Source of the DNA: Rhizobium chutanense
GTDB lineage: Bacteria > Pseudomonadota > Alphaproteobacteria > Rhizobiales > Rhizobiaceae
DNA: 64,000 nt
Assembly (NCBI RefSeq): GCF_002531935.1
Contig: NZ_NWSV01000002.1
Span: forward strand, 124,001 to 188,000
Direction of reading: 5' to 3'
Both the position numbers and the translations under genes were made by a program. Positions within the stretch are counted from its first letter, which is position 1. Each line of letters begins with the position of its first letter. The notes under the pieces are model-generated. The model did no database searches and had not been told where the DNA came from. It saw nothing but the letters and a program-made list of their open reading frames with translations. Shown here one piece after another: positions 56,531 to 64,000 of the stretch.

Positions 56531-56555
56531 GATCCGCAGGTCCGGTCTTATGTCG

Positions 56556-57707
56556 TCAGAAGCAATCCCTGAAAAGCGCCTTGGTATTTTCAAGCGTTAG
56601 CGGGACCGGATTGCCGCCGGCACTCGGATCCTCGATCGCCATAGCCGACAATTCGTCGATGCGGTCGGGGGCGATTCCCATCGCCGTCAGCGTATCCGGC
56701 ACGCCGAGATCGGAGCGGAGCTTCAGCACATAGTCGTAGAAACCGTCGAAACCGCCCGAGATGCCGAGATAGGCGGCAGCACGGCCGATCTTCTCCTCGA
56801 TCGCAGCGCGGTTGAAGCGCAACACCGCCGGCATGACAACCGCATTGGTCATGCCGTGATGGGTGTTGTAGACGGCGCCGATCGGGTGCGACAGTGCATG
56901 AATGGCGCCAAGCCCCTTCTGGAAGGCGACCGCGCCCATGGCGGCGGCAGACATCATGTTGGCGCGGGCTTCGAGATCGGTGCCTTCCCGATAGGCGCGC
57001 GGCAGGAATTCCTTGACGAGCCGCATGCCTTCCAGCGCGATGCCGGCCGACATCGGATGGTAGAAGGGCGAGGAATAGGCCTCCAGGCAATGGGCGAAGG
57101 CATCCATGCCGGTGCCGGCCGTGATGATCTTCGGCATGCCGACGGTCAGTTCCGGATCGGAGATGACGACACCCGGCAGGAACTTCGGATGGAAGATGAT
57201 CTTCTTCACATGCGTTTCGGAATTGGTGATGACGCTGGCGCGGCCGACTTCCGAACCGGTGCCGGCCGTCGTCGGTACGGCGACGATCGGCGCGATGCCC
57301 TCGAGGCTCGCACGTGTCCACCAGTCGCCGATATCCTCGAAGTCCCAGACCGGCCGCGTCTGGCCGGCCATGAAGGCGACGCATTTGCCGAGATCGAGAC
57401 CGGAACCGCCGCCGAAGGCGACGACGCCGTCATGGCCGCCGTCCTTGAAGGCTTTGACGCCGGCTTCGAGATTCTTCTCATTCGGGTTCGGATCGACATC
57501 GGCGAAGATCGCGCGGCCAAGACCGGCATCCTCGAGGATGTCGAGCGCATTCTTGGTGATCGCCATCGAGGCAAGGCCGCGGTCGGTGACGAGCAGCGGC
57601 TTCTTGATGCCGAGGCTCTTGCAGGCGTCGGCCAGTTCCTTGATGCGGCCCCGGCCGAGCTTGACCGATGTCGGGTAGCTCCAGTTTGCGGTGATGTTGC
57701 TGCTCAT
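56556..57707 (-). CDS. Iron-containing (group III) alcohol dehydrogenase
   Basis: A 383-residue Fe-ADH family enzyme that oxidises a primary alcohol or reduces an aldehyde with NAD(P). The nucleotide loop GGGSGLDLGK (about 98-107) and VPTTAGTGSEV (about 145) are intact. Metal ligands fit DAFAHCLEAY and the later His pair in HALSHPIGAVYNTHHGM. The start overlaps the aldehyde dehydrogenase stop by 4 bp, so the two enzymes are co-translated and probably act in series. No microcompartment shell gene is seen. The substrate is discussed under the gamma-glutamyl hypothesis. Confidence 0.9.
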   Translation of the reverse strand: MSSNITANWSYPTSVKLGRGRIKELADACKSLGIKKPLLVTDRGLASMAITKNALDILEDAGLGRAIFADVDPNPNEKNLEAGVKAFKDGGHDGVVAFGGGSGLDLGKCVAFMAGQTRPVWDFEDIGDWWTRASLEGIAPIVAVPTTAGTGSEVGRASVITNSETHVKKIIFHPKFLPGVVISDPELTVGMPKIITAGTGMDAFAHCLEAYSSPFYHPMSAGIALEGMRLVKEFLPRAYREGTDLEARANMMSAAAMGAVAFQKGLGAIHALSHPIGAVYNTHHGMTNAVVMPAVLRFNRAAIEEKIGRAAAYLGISGGFDGFYDYVLKLRSDLGVPDTLTAMGIAPDRIDELSAMAIEDPSAGGNPVPLTLENTKALFRDCF

Positions 57708-59089
57708 GCTGTGACTTTCTTCAGGTGGAAGGATTTCGGACGAGTCAGATTCTGGAAGCCGATGATCGACAGCGAGCCGCCGCGGCCGGTCTCCTTGACG
57801 CCGGTCCAGCAGAGCGCCGGATCGAGATAATCCGCGCGATTCATGAAAACGGTACCGGTTTCGATGTCGCGGCCGAGGCGCGATGCCCGCTCGACATCCT
57901 TGGTCCAGAGCGAGGCCGTCAGCCCGTACTGGCTGTCGTTCATCAAAGCCAGCGCCTCCTCGTCGCTCTTCACCTTCATGATGCCGACCGCCGGGCCGAA
58001 GGTTTCTTCGCGCATGAAGGCCATGGAATGGTCGACATCGACGAGAACCTGCGGCGCAAGATAGGCGCCGCCGTCATCCTGGGGGAAAAGCTTGGGATCG
58101 ACAAGCGCCTTGGCGCCCTTGGAAACCGCATCGGCAATCTGCTCGCGCACCACTTTGGCGAAGCGCTTGTTTGCCATCGGCCCGAGCGACGTTTCCGGAT
58201 CGAGCGGATTGCCGAGCTTGTAGTTCGACACCCAGGCGACCGATTTCTCGACGAAGGCGTCGTAGAGCGATTCATGCACGTAGATGCGCTCGATGCCACA
58301 GCAGCATTGGCCCGAATTGTAGGTCGCGCCGTCCATCAGCGTATCGACGGCCGCCTCGAGATCGGCGTCTTCCATGACATAACCCGGATCCTTGCCGCCG
58401 AGTTCGAGGCCGAGCCCGGTAAACGTGCCGGCAGCGGCCCGCTCCATTGATCGGCCGCCTTCGACCGATCCGGTGAAGTTGACGAAATTGAAGCTGCCGG
58501 CGGCAATCAGCGCCGACGTGGTCTCATGATCGAGGAAGACGTTCTGGAACACATCTTCGGGAACGCCGGCCTCGAGGAAGGCCTGCACCAGCCGCTCACC
58601 GACAACAAGCGTTTGCGAAGCGTGTTTCAGCACCACCGTATTGCCGGCCATCAGCGCCGGTGCGATCGTGTTGATCGCCGTCATATAGGGATAGTTCCAC
58701 GGGGCGATGACGAAGACGACGCCATGCGCTTCGCGCTCGATGCGGCGCTCGAAACGCTCGCTCTCCTCGACGACGAGCGGGGCGAGCGCATCTGCCGCAA
58801 TCGAGGCGACATAGTTGGAGCGCTCGTTGAAGCCCTTGTATTCGCCGCCATATTTGACCGGCCGGCCCATCTGCCAGGCAAGCTCCGGCACGACGACGTC
58901 GGACATCTCGTTCAGCCGCGCGGCACCCTTCAGGACAAGCTGGACACGCTCTTCGAGCGGCCGTCGCGCCCAGGCCTTCTGCGCCTTGCGGGCGCGCGCC
59001 ACCACGTCTTTAGCGGCATCGAGCGAAAGCGCCGGGCGCTCCGCGTAAACCGATCCGTCGATCGGTGAAATGCATTGGATCATTGCCAT
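57704..59089 (-). CDS. Aldehyde dehydrogenase
   Basis: An NAD(P)-dependent aldehyde dehydrogenase of 461 residues. The motif FTGSVEGG (205-212) fits the cofactor site, Glu229 in LELGGKDPG is the general base, and Cys263 in GQCCCG the nucleophile. The length is slightly short, as in succinate-semialdehyde-type members. It sits upstream of and overlaps the alcohol dehydrogenase, and lies 207 bp downstream of the glutamine-synthetase-like gene, with a repeat element between. It may use the aldehyde made by the alcohol dehydrogenase. Confidence 0.92.
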   Translation of the reverse strand: MAMIQCISPIDGSVYAERPALSLDAAKDVVARARKAQKAWARRPLEERVQLVLKGAARLNEMSDVVVPELAWQMGRPVKYGGEYKGFNERSNYVASIAADALAPLVVEESERFERRIEREAHGVVFVIAPWNYPYMTAINTIAPALMAGNTVVLKHASQTLVVGERLVQAFLEAGVPEDVFQNVFLDHETTSALIAAGSFNFVNFTGSVEGGRSMERAAAGTFTGLGLELGGKDPGYVMEDADLEAAVDTLMDGATYNSGQCCCGIERIYVHESLYDAFVEKSVAWVSNYKLGNPLDPETSLGPMANKRFAKVVREQIADAVSKGAKALVDPKLFPQDDGGAYLAPQVLVDVDHSMAFMREETFGPAVGIMKVKSDEEALALMNDSQYGLTASLWTKDVERASRLGRDIETGTVFMNRADYLDPALCWTGVKETGRGGSLSIIGFQNLTRPKSFHLKKVTA

Positions 59090-59136
59090 GATCGTTTCCT
59101 GTCCTCGTATGCGTCAAAAATTGAGTGAGGGCCTGG

Positions 59137-59276
59137 GCCCCTCATCCGCCTGCCGGCACCTTCTCCCCGCACGCGGGGCGAAGGGACATGCCGCGACCTC
59201 TCCGTTCCCCACCAACCTCTCGCAGGGCACGTCCCCTCGCCCCGTCAGAACGGGGAGAGGGTTAGGGTGAGGGGCA
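59137..59276. repeat. Rhizobial intergenic repeat element (RIME-like)
   Basis: A 140-bp element bounded by the inverted ends GCCCCTCA (59137-59144) and TGAGGGGC (59269-59276), with inner blocks CATCCGCCTGCCGGCACC, CTTCTCCCC and GGGGAGAGGGTTAGGG. This layout matches the short mosaic repeats widespread in Rhizobium genomes. The ends can pair into a large hairpin. It lies between the glutamine-synthetase-like gene and the aldehyde dehydrogenase gene, where it could affect mRNA stability or termination. Confidence 0.75.
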
Positions 59277-59296
59277 AACAACCCGCGAAATGCCTA

Positions 59297-60664
59297 TTAA
59301 GCTCTTTCGAAACCGCGCGCCACTTCCCAATCGGTGATGCGGCGGTCGTATTCCTCCTGCTCCCATTCGGCAGCGCGGGTGTAATGGTCGATGACGTCGT
59401 CACCGAAGGCTTTGCGCAGCATCGCCGATCCCGTCATCGCAACGGCTGCCGAACGCAGCGTGCGCGGGATCTCCCGAATATCCTTGCCGCCATAGGCGTC
59501 GCCGACGAAGGGAGCTTCGAGCTCCATCTTGTTCTCGATCCCGTCGATGCCGGCCGCCAGCAGCGCGGCGAAGGCGAGATAGGGATTGAGATCGGAGCCG
59601 CCGACGCGGCATTCGATGCGGATACCCTTGGTCTCCTCGCCGCAGAGGCGATAGCCGGCGGTGCGGTTGTCCTTGCTCCAGATCGCCTTGGTCGGCGCGA
59701 AGGTGCCGGCCATGAAGCGCTTGTAGGAATTGATGTAGGGCGCCAGGAAATAGGTGATCTCGCTCGCGTGGGCGAGAAGCCCGGCAACATAATTGTGCAT
59801 CAGCGGCGACATGCCGTATTTGCCGGTATGGTCGAAGAACAGCGGCTTTTCCTCCAGGCTCCAGAGCGACTGGTGAATATGCGAGGAACTACCGGCGGCG
59901 TTGTAATTCCATTTGGCCAGGAAGGTGATGGCCTTGCCTTTCGACCAGGCGATCTCCTTGCAGCCGTTCTTGATGATAGCATGCCGGTCGGCCATGGCGA
60001 GCGCATCGGCATAACGCACATTGATCTCCTCCTGGCCGGCGGAAGCCTCGCCCTTGGAGTTCTCGACTGGAATGCCGGCGCCCTGCAGGCCGGTGCGGAT
60101 CGCCCGCATCACCTCTTCTTCCTTGGTGGTCTGGAAGATGTGGTAGTCCTCGTTATAGGCGCTGGCGAGCTTGAGATTGCGGTAACCTGAAGCGTGCGCC
60201 GCCTCGTAGCTCTGGTCGAACAGGAAGAATTCGAGTTCGGAGGCCATATAGGCCTTCATGCCCATGTCTTCGAGGCGCTTCACCTGCTTCTTCAGGATCG
60301 CGCGCGGCGAATGGGCGACCTCCTCATGGGTGTGATGGTCGAGCACGTCGCAGAGCACCAGCGCGGTACCCTCGAGCCAGGGAATACGGCGCAGCGTCCC
60401 AAGATCCGGCTTCATCGTATAGTCGCCGTAGCCCTTCTCCCAGCTCGTCGCCTTATAGCCGGAGACGGTCTCCATCTCGATATCGGTCGCCTGCAGGTAG
60501 TTGCAGCTGTGCGTTTCCTTCCAGGCGCTCTCGACGAAATATTCCGCCTGGAACCGCTTGCCCATCAGCCGGCCCTGCATGTCCACCTGGCAGGCCAGAA
60601 CCGTATCGATGCGCCCCTCGGCAACATCCTTCGTGAGATCGTCGATTGTGTAGCTGCTGCTCAT
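59297..60664 (-). CDS. Glutamine-synthetase-family ligase (PuuA-like, gamma-glutamylation)
   Basis: A 455-residue protein of the glutamine synthetase fold. The Glu- and metal-binding blocks are visible: ASELEFFLFD, NSKGEASAGQEEINVRY, GSSSHIHQSLW and NRTAGYRLCG to IRIECRVGGSDLNPYLA. The regulatory adenylylation region of true GlnA is absent, and the neighbours are a permease and oxidoreductases, so gamma-glutamylation of an amine (as by PuuA or IpuC) is more likely than ammonia assimilation. The start at 60664 (MSSSYTIDDLTKD) is preferred over an open extension to 60706. It follows the permease by about 150 bp on the same strand. Confidence 0.85.
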   Translation of the reverse strand: MSSSYTIDDLTKDVAEGRIDTVLACQVDMQGRLMGKRFQAEYFVESAWKETHSCNYLQATDIEMETVSGYKATSWEKGYGDYTMKPDLGTLRRIPWLEGTALVLCDVLDHHTHEEVAHSPRAILKKQVKRLEDMGMKAYMASELEFFLFDQSYEAAHASGYRNLKLASAYNEDYHIFQTTKEEEVMRAIRTGLQGAGIPVENSKGEASAGQEEINVRYADALAMADRHAIIKNGCKEIAWSKGKAITFLAKWNYNAAGSSSHIHQSLWSLEEKPLFFDHTGKYGMSPLMHNYVAGLLAHASEITYFLAPYINSYKRFMAGTFAPTKAIWSKDNRTAGYRLCGEETKGIRIECRVGGSDLNPYLAFAALLAAGIDGIENKMELEAPFVGDAYGGKDIREIPRTLRSAAVAMTGSAMLRKAFGDDVIDHYTRAAEWEQEEYDRRITDWEVARGFERA

Positions 60665-60766
60665 GATTGATCCGCCTGAAATTTGGAATTGAGAAGATCG
60701 GGGCAACGAAAGCGCATGCGCTCGGCCTGGTATCGCGGCCTGATGCCTTTTCGTTGATCCGGTGAT

Positions 60767-60787
60767 GGGGCCGCAGGATGCGGCCCC
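60767..60787 (-). other. GC-rich hairpin between the permease and the glutamylation gene
   Basis: An 8-bp perfect stem, GGGGCCGC (60767-60774) with GCGGCCCC (60780-60787), and a 5-nt loop, 26 bp after the permease stop. There is no T run, so it is more likely an mRNA-stabilising or processing element than a terminator. Confidence 0.5.
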
Positions 60788-60813
60788 GCCATTTGAGAGG
60801 GAAGCCTCGATGC

Positions 60814-62376
60814 TTACTTTTCGCCGCTCTCGCCGACCGCCGCTTCGGCGGCCGCGATCTCGGCCTGGCGCTTTGCCACTTCGGCGCCGATCGGCGGTCC
60901 CTTGAAGCGCCGGCTTTCAAAACCGAACCAGACGATCCCGGTCAGCACTAGGAAGCCAACGGTAACGTAAAGCGCGGCACCGTTCGGCGGCTGAATGCCG
61001 AGAATGAAGATCAGGATCATCGAGATGATCGTGAGCACGGCAAAGAGCTTGAAGGCGCCTTCGCCGAGGTTCCATGGACCCATTTTGTCCCACTTCGACG
61101 TGCCCCAGGCGAACAGGCCGAGCGTGATCGGAATTGCGAAGGAGAAGAACAGGAAGATGACGGTGCACGAGACAACGATCGTATAAACCGGCGTATCACC
61201 GATTTTCATGAAGTCGAGCGAGGTGAACCAAACGAAAAGTACCGACAGGATCGAACCGGTCCAGATCGCAGCCACCGGCGTACGATACTGCGGGCTGACC
61301 TTCGACAAGGCCTTCGACGCCGGAAGACCGCCGTCACGAGAGAAGGCGAAAATCATGCGCGAGACCGAGGTGACGGTAGCAAGACCGCACAGCCACTGGC
61401 TGACCAGGATGGCGAGATAGAGAATGTCCTTGACGATCGGGTTTACCTGGCTGTCCATCGCCCAGAAGAACACGTTCCAGCCCTGTTTTGCCGCATCGTC
61501 CATATTCGGGAGCATGAGGACGAAGGCGCACAGCATGATGTAGCCGAAAAGTGCCGACCAGAGAACGGATGCGACCATGCCGCGCGGGACCGACTCCGCG
61601 GCCTTGACCGTTTCTTCCGAGGTATGCGCCGAGGCGTCATAACCGGTGATGGTGTAGATCGGCAGCAGCAGGCCGACGAGGAAGACCCAGGCGCCCGAAG
61701 TCGACGGCCAGACATTGCCACCGGCTTCGCCGGAATAGTTGGCGAAGGTGAACAGACGGCCGATCTCGTAGGAGGGCGCTGCAATCAGGCAGACGGCCGC
61801 CAGCGCGATCGAGGTCGCGAAGATGAGATAACCCGAAAAGTCGGTCAGCTTCGCCGTCAGCCCAATACCCATGTGGTTCACCAGCGCCTGCGCACCGGTG
61901 ATGATGACGAGGAAGACGATGCGCACCGTCGTGGTATCCGTCAGCCCGAGATAGCTGGTGCCGAACGAACCCATGAAGAAATAATAGGTGCCGACATTGA
62001 TGGCGCCGAGCACAGTGACGAGACCGAGCAGGTTGAACCAGGCGGTCAGCCAGCCGGTGAAGCGGTTGCCGAGGATCGAGCCCCAGTGATAAAGCCCGCC
62101 GGCCGTCGGATAGGCCGAGCTGATCTGCGCCATGGCGACGGCAAAGACGAGCGAGATGAAGCATCCAACCGGCCAGCCGATGCCGATGGCGGCTCCGCCG
62201 GCACCCGAGGTCGCCTGCGCCAGCGAATTGATGCCGCCGGAGAGGATGCAGATGATGGAGAATGAGACGGCGAAGTTCGAGAATGAACTCATGCGTCGCT
62301 CAAGTTCCTGGGCGTAGCCCATCGAATGCAGGATGTGCACATCCTGCTTTTTGTCCAGATCGGTATAGTCCGACAT
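60814..62376 (-). CDS. APC-superfamily amino acid/amine permease
   Basis: A 520-residue inner-membrane permease with about twelve membrane segments. The opening FSNFAVSFSIICILSGGINS and AYPTAGGLYHWGS are typical of the amino acid-choline/GABA permease branch of the APC superfamily. A GGGGGAAG ribosome site precedes the ATG. The C-terminal tail is hydrophilic and acidic (AEIAAAEAAVGESGEK). It lies between the amidohydrolase and the glutamylation gene and probably imports their shared substrate. Confidence 0.92.
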   Translation of the reverse strand: MSDYTDLDKKQDVHILHSMGYAQELERRMSSFSNFAVSFSIICILSGGINSLAQATSGAGGAAIGIGWPVGCFISLVFAVAMAQISSAYPTAGGLYHWGSILGNRFTGWLTAWFNLLGLVTVLGAINVGTYYFFMGSFGTSYLGLTDTTTVRIVFLVIITGAQALVNHMGIGLTAKLTDFSGYLIFATSIALAAVCLIAAPSYEIGRLFTFANYSGEAGGNVWPSTSGAWVFLVGLLLPIYTITGYDASAHTSEETVKAAESVPRGMVASVLWSALFGYIMLCAFVLMLPNMDDAAKQGWNVFFWAMDSQVNPIVKDILYLAILVSQWLCGLATVTSVSRMIFAFSRDGGLPASKALSKVSPQYRTPVAAIWTGSILSVLFVWFTSLDFMKIGDTPVYTIVVSCTVIFLFFSFAIPITLGLFAWGTSKWDKMGPWNLGEGAFKLFAVLTIISMILIFILGIQPPNGAALYVTVGFLVLTGIVWFGFESRRFKGPPIGAEVAKRQAEIAAAEAAVGESGEK

Positions 62377-62495
62377 GACTTCCCCCTGTTCACGATCGGC
62401 CGCGGGATTGCGGGCCGGTTCAGTGCCAAATTGTCCGCGGCATTTTCGCGTGCGGACGCTCGCAGTTAGACTGCTCCCTCGGGTCTTCTTTTTTG

Positions 62496-63275
62496 TCAGG
62501 CGTCCAGGCTTTGCTGGAGCAACCCTTTTAGATAGTCGGCCATGACCCCTTGGCCGACATCGTCTGTGATGAGGTCATTGCGGACCTCGATCATTACATT
62601 GCGCAAGCCGTTCGAAAGCCCGTGCAGGATCAGCGTGTGGGTCACGCCGTCCTCGGGCCCGTAAGGCTGGTTGCGTTCCGTCCTGTAAAGCGGCGCTTCG
62701 GCCGCAGCCTCCAGCATGCGATCGGCAAGCCGGCTGTCCTCGTCGTGCAATATGCCGAGTTCGACGGCGCGTTCGCGGCCATGATAGACCGGCGTGAAGC
62801 TGTGCATCGTCACGATGATACTGTCTTGCCCCCTCGCCCGGCGATCGCGGATCAGCCCGCGAATGGCGTCGTGGAAGGGCACGTAGAGCGCGTCGGTTCG
62901 GGCAAGGCGCTCTTCGGCGCTCAGATCCTTGTTGCCGGGAATGACGTAGATTTCGCTCGCCTCCGGCATGGCGCCGGGAGAAGTGGGCGGCCGGTTGCAG
63001 TCGTAGATCAGCCGTGAGAACCGCTGGTAGACGAGCGTCGCGTCGAGTCCTTCCGATATGCCGCGGGCGACTGCCAAAGCCCCTGGATCCCAGGCGATAT
63101 GGCTCGACAGCGCTTCCTCAGGCAAGCCGAGATCGCCGAAAGATGCGGGAAGCGCCTTCGAAGCGTGTTCGCAGACGATCAGCACCGGGCTCCGGCCGTC
63201 GACCCGCTCGATCCCGACGCAGTCGCCGTCCGCTTCACTGAGGATTTTCGGCCGGGCCAGCACCAAAGGCGCCAC
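62496..63275 (-). CDS. N-formylglutamate amidohydrolase family protein
   Basis: A 259-residue protein of the FGase family, zinc amidohydrolases that release glutamate from N-formylglutamate or related N-substituted or gamma-glutamyl compounds. Segments VCEHASKALP, AWDPGALAVARG, YDCNRPP, VTMHSFTP and VMIEVRNDLI are conserved. The start is a GTG at 63275, immediately after AAGGA; in-frame TTG (63266) or GTG (63263) are better spaced, so the N-terminus is uncertain by a few residues. It is divergent from the RpiR gene and upstream of the permease. No histidine-degradation (hut) genes are present, so N-formylglutamate itself is a doubtful substrate. Confidence 0.85.
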   Translation of the reverse strand: MAPLVLARPKILSEADGDCVGIERVDGRSPVLIVCEHASKALPASFGDLGLPEEALSSHIAWDPGALAVARGISEGLDATLVYQRFSRLIYDCNRPPTSPGAMPEASEIYVIPGNKDLSAEERLARTDALYVPFHDAIRGLIRDRRARGQDSIIVTMHSFTPVYHGRERAVELGILHDEDSRLADRMLEAAAEAPLYRTERNQPYGPEDGVTHTLILHGLSNGLRNVMIEVRNDLITDDVGQGVMADYLKGLLQQSLDA

Positions 63276-63358
63276 TCCTTATCCCTTAATAAAATATTTA
63301 TAGAAAAGAATTCTTCAGGTTTCGATCGCTGTCAAGCGCTCTCTGAAAATTTCTTTTC

Positions 63359-63398
63359 ATGACAGCAGTTGACATGGATTATGACAGCGTTGTTAACT
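63359..63398 (+). promoter_or_regulatory. Promoter and repeat region of the RpiR gene
   Basis: TTGACA at 63369-63374 is a perfect -35 box, with TTAACT at 63393-63398 as a weak -10 after 18 bp. Three TGACA elements (63360, 63370, 63382) overlap it, and ATGACAGC occurs twice, 22 bp apart. These could be sites for RpiR or for another regulator of the divergent genes. Confidence 0.45.
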
Positions 63399-63442
63399 TT
63401 GGTTGGGAAAGTGGCGCCAGACCATCCCGGGGAGCATTGAAA

Positions 63443-64000
63443 GTGACAGTTGCGTCGAAGACGGTTTCGGACGTCATACACTCGCATTTGGGCGTGTTGA
63501 CGCGCGCCGAGAAACAACTGGCCGAAAGCCTTCTCGACAACTATCCGGTTTCCGGTCTCGGCAGCATCACCACCATCGCCGAGAACGCCGGCGTCTCGAC
63601 GCCGACCGTCGTGCGCATGGTGCAGAAGCTCGGTTTTAAAGGCTATCCGGACTTTCAGGCGCATCTGCATCTGGAAGTCGAGGCGACGATCTCGAACCCG
63701 ATCGCCAAGCATGATCGCTGGGCGCAGAACGCGCCGGGCACCCATATTCTCAACCGTTTCGCCGATGCCATTATGGGCAATCTGCGCCAGACGCTGACCG
63801 ATCTCGATACCGCGACCTTCGACAGCGTCGCCTCTCTGCTGTCCGACCGCAAGCGCGGCCTCTATTTCGTCGGCGGCCGCATCACCGGCGCGCTTGCCGA
63901 ATATTTCTTCACCCACATGCAGGTGATCCGGCCGGCAACGACGCTGCTGTCGTCGCATTCCAGCAGCTGGCCGCAATATGTCCTCAACATGAATGCCGGC
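63443..64000 (+). CDS. RpiR/MurR-family transcriptional regulator, 3' part outside the window
   Basis: A regulator with an N-terminal helix-turn-helix (SITTIAENAGVSTPTVVRMV, about 34-53) and the start of a SIS sugar-phosphate-binding domain (LYFVGGRITGALAEYFF, about 138-154). The frame is open to the window edge, 186 codons, of about 285 expected. Translation starts at a GTG (63443) with GGGGAG 8 nt upstream; a TTG at 63437 is also in frame. It is divergent from the amidohydrolase-permease-ligase genes and probably controls them. SIS regulators usually sense phosphosugars, which is unusual for an amine pathway. Confidence 0.9.
   Translation, partial: MTVASKTVSDVIHSHLGVLTRAEKQLAESLLDNYPVSGLGSITTIAENAGVSTPTVVRMVQKLGFKGYPDFQAHLHLEVEATISNPIAKHDRWAQNAPGTHILNRFADAIMGNLRQTLTDLDTATFDSVASLLSDRKRGLYFVGGRITGALAEYFFTHMQVIRPATTLLSSHSSSWPQYVLNMNAG

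Noticed and set aside
1..64000. CRISPR arrays, tRNA genes, insertion sequences, prophage or defence islands
   Set aside because: No regular spaced repeats, no tRNA-like cloverleaf, and no transposase, integrase or phage structural gene was recognised.

Overview
The window looks like a chromosomal segment of a fast-growing rhizobium (Rhizobium leguminosarum/etli type). The evidence is the alphaproteobacterial division and cell-wall (dcw) cluster with a long-tailed FtsZ, rnpB beside mraZ, a pyrophosphate-type phosphofructokinase, btaAB betaine-lipid genes, and a short rhizobial-type intergenic repeat. This assignment is inference from gene content, not a database match.

Region 1 (1-24450), almost all on the minus strand: rnpB, mraZ, rsmH, ftsL, ftsI, murE, murF, mraY, murD, ftsW, murG, murC, murB, then a plus-strand sugar-nucleotide epimerase, then ddlB, ftsQ, ftsA, ftsZ, lpxC, bamD and the 5' part of recN. 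Together they make lipid II, build the septum, start lipid A synthesis and assemble outer-membrane proteins. A predicted promoter upstream of mraZ is overlaid by four TGGGN repeats at exact 10-bp spacing, which fits autoregulation by MraZ. The epimerase splits the cluster into an mraZ-murB unit and a ddlB-ftsZ unit.

Region 2 (24496-43629) is mixed housekeeping. It has two tandem FAD oxidoreductases, several peptidoglycan hydrolases (two SLT transglycosylases, an AmpD-type amidase, a GH25 lipoprotein, an MltB-type enzyme), a DjlA-like co-chaperone, pfp, transporters and btaAB. It also has a 25-codon membrane microprotein and a metF operon led by an ArsR-methyltransferase fusion with a perfect palindrome upstream. 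ettA follows.

Region 3 (43728-56326): a secreted RNase T2; an operon-like run of lipase, DMT exporter, CaiB-type CoA transferase and TPP enzyme; RidA; a small Cx5R phosphatase-like protein; a DUF4432 protein; an L,D-transpeptidase; a nitrate/sulfonate/taurine-type ABC transporter; and an orphan ParA.

Region 4 (56556-64000) is the most interesting accessory block. It holds an iron alcohol dehydrogenase, an aldehyde dehydrogenase, a PuuA-like glutamine synthetase homologue, an APC permease, an N-formylglutamate-amidohydrolase-family protein and a divergent RpiR regulator. The set can be read as a complete gamma-glutamylation route for an amino alcohol: uptake, glutamylation, two oxidations and deglutamylation. 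That reading is a hypothesis. No tRNA, rRNA, CRISPR array, insertion sequence or prophage was seen.
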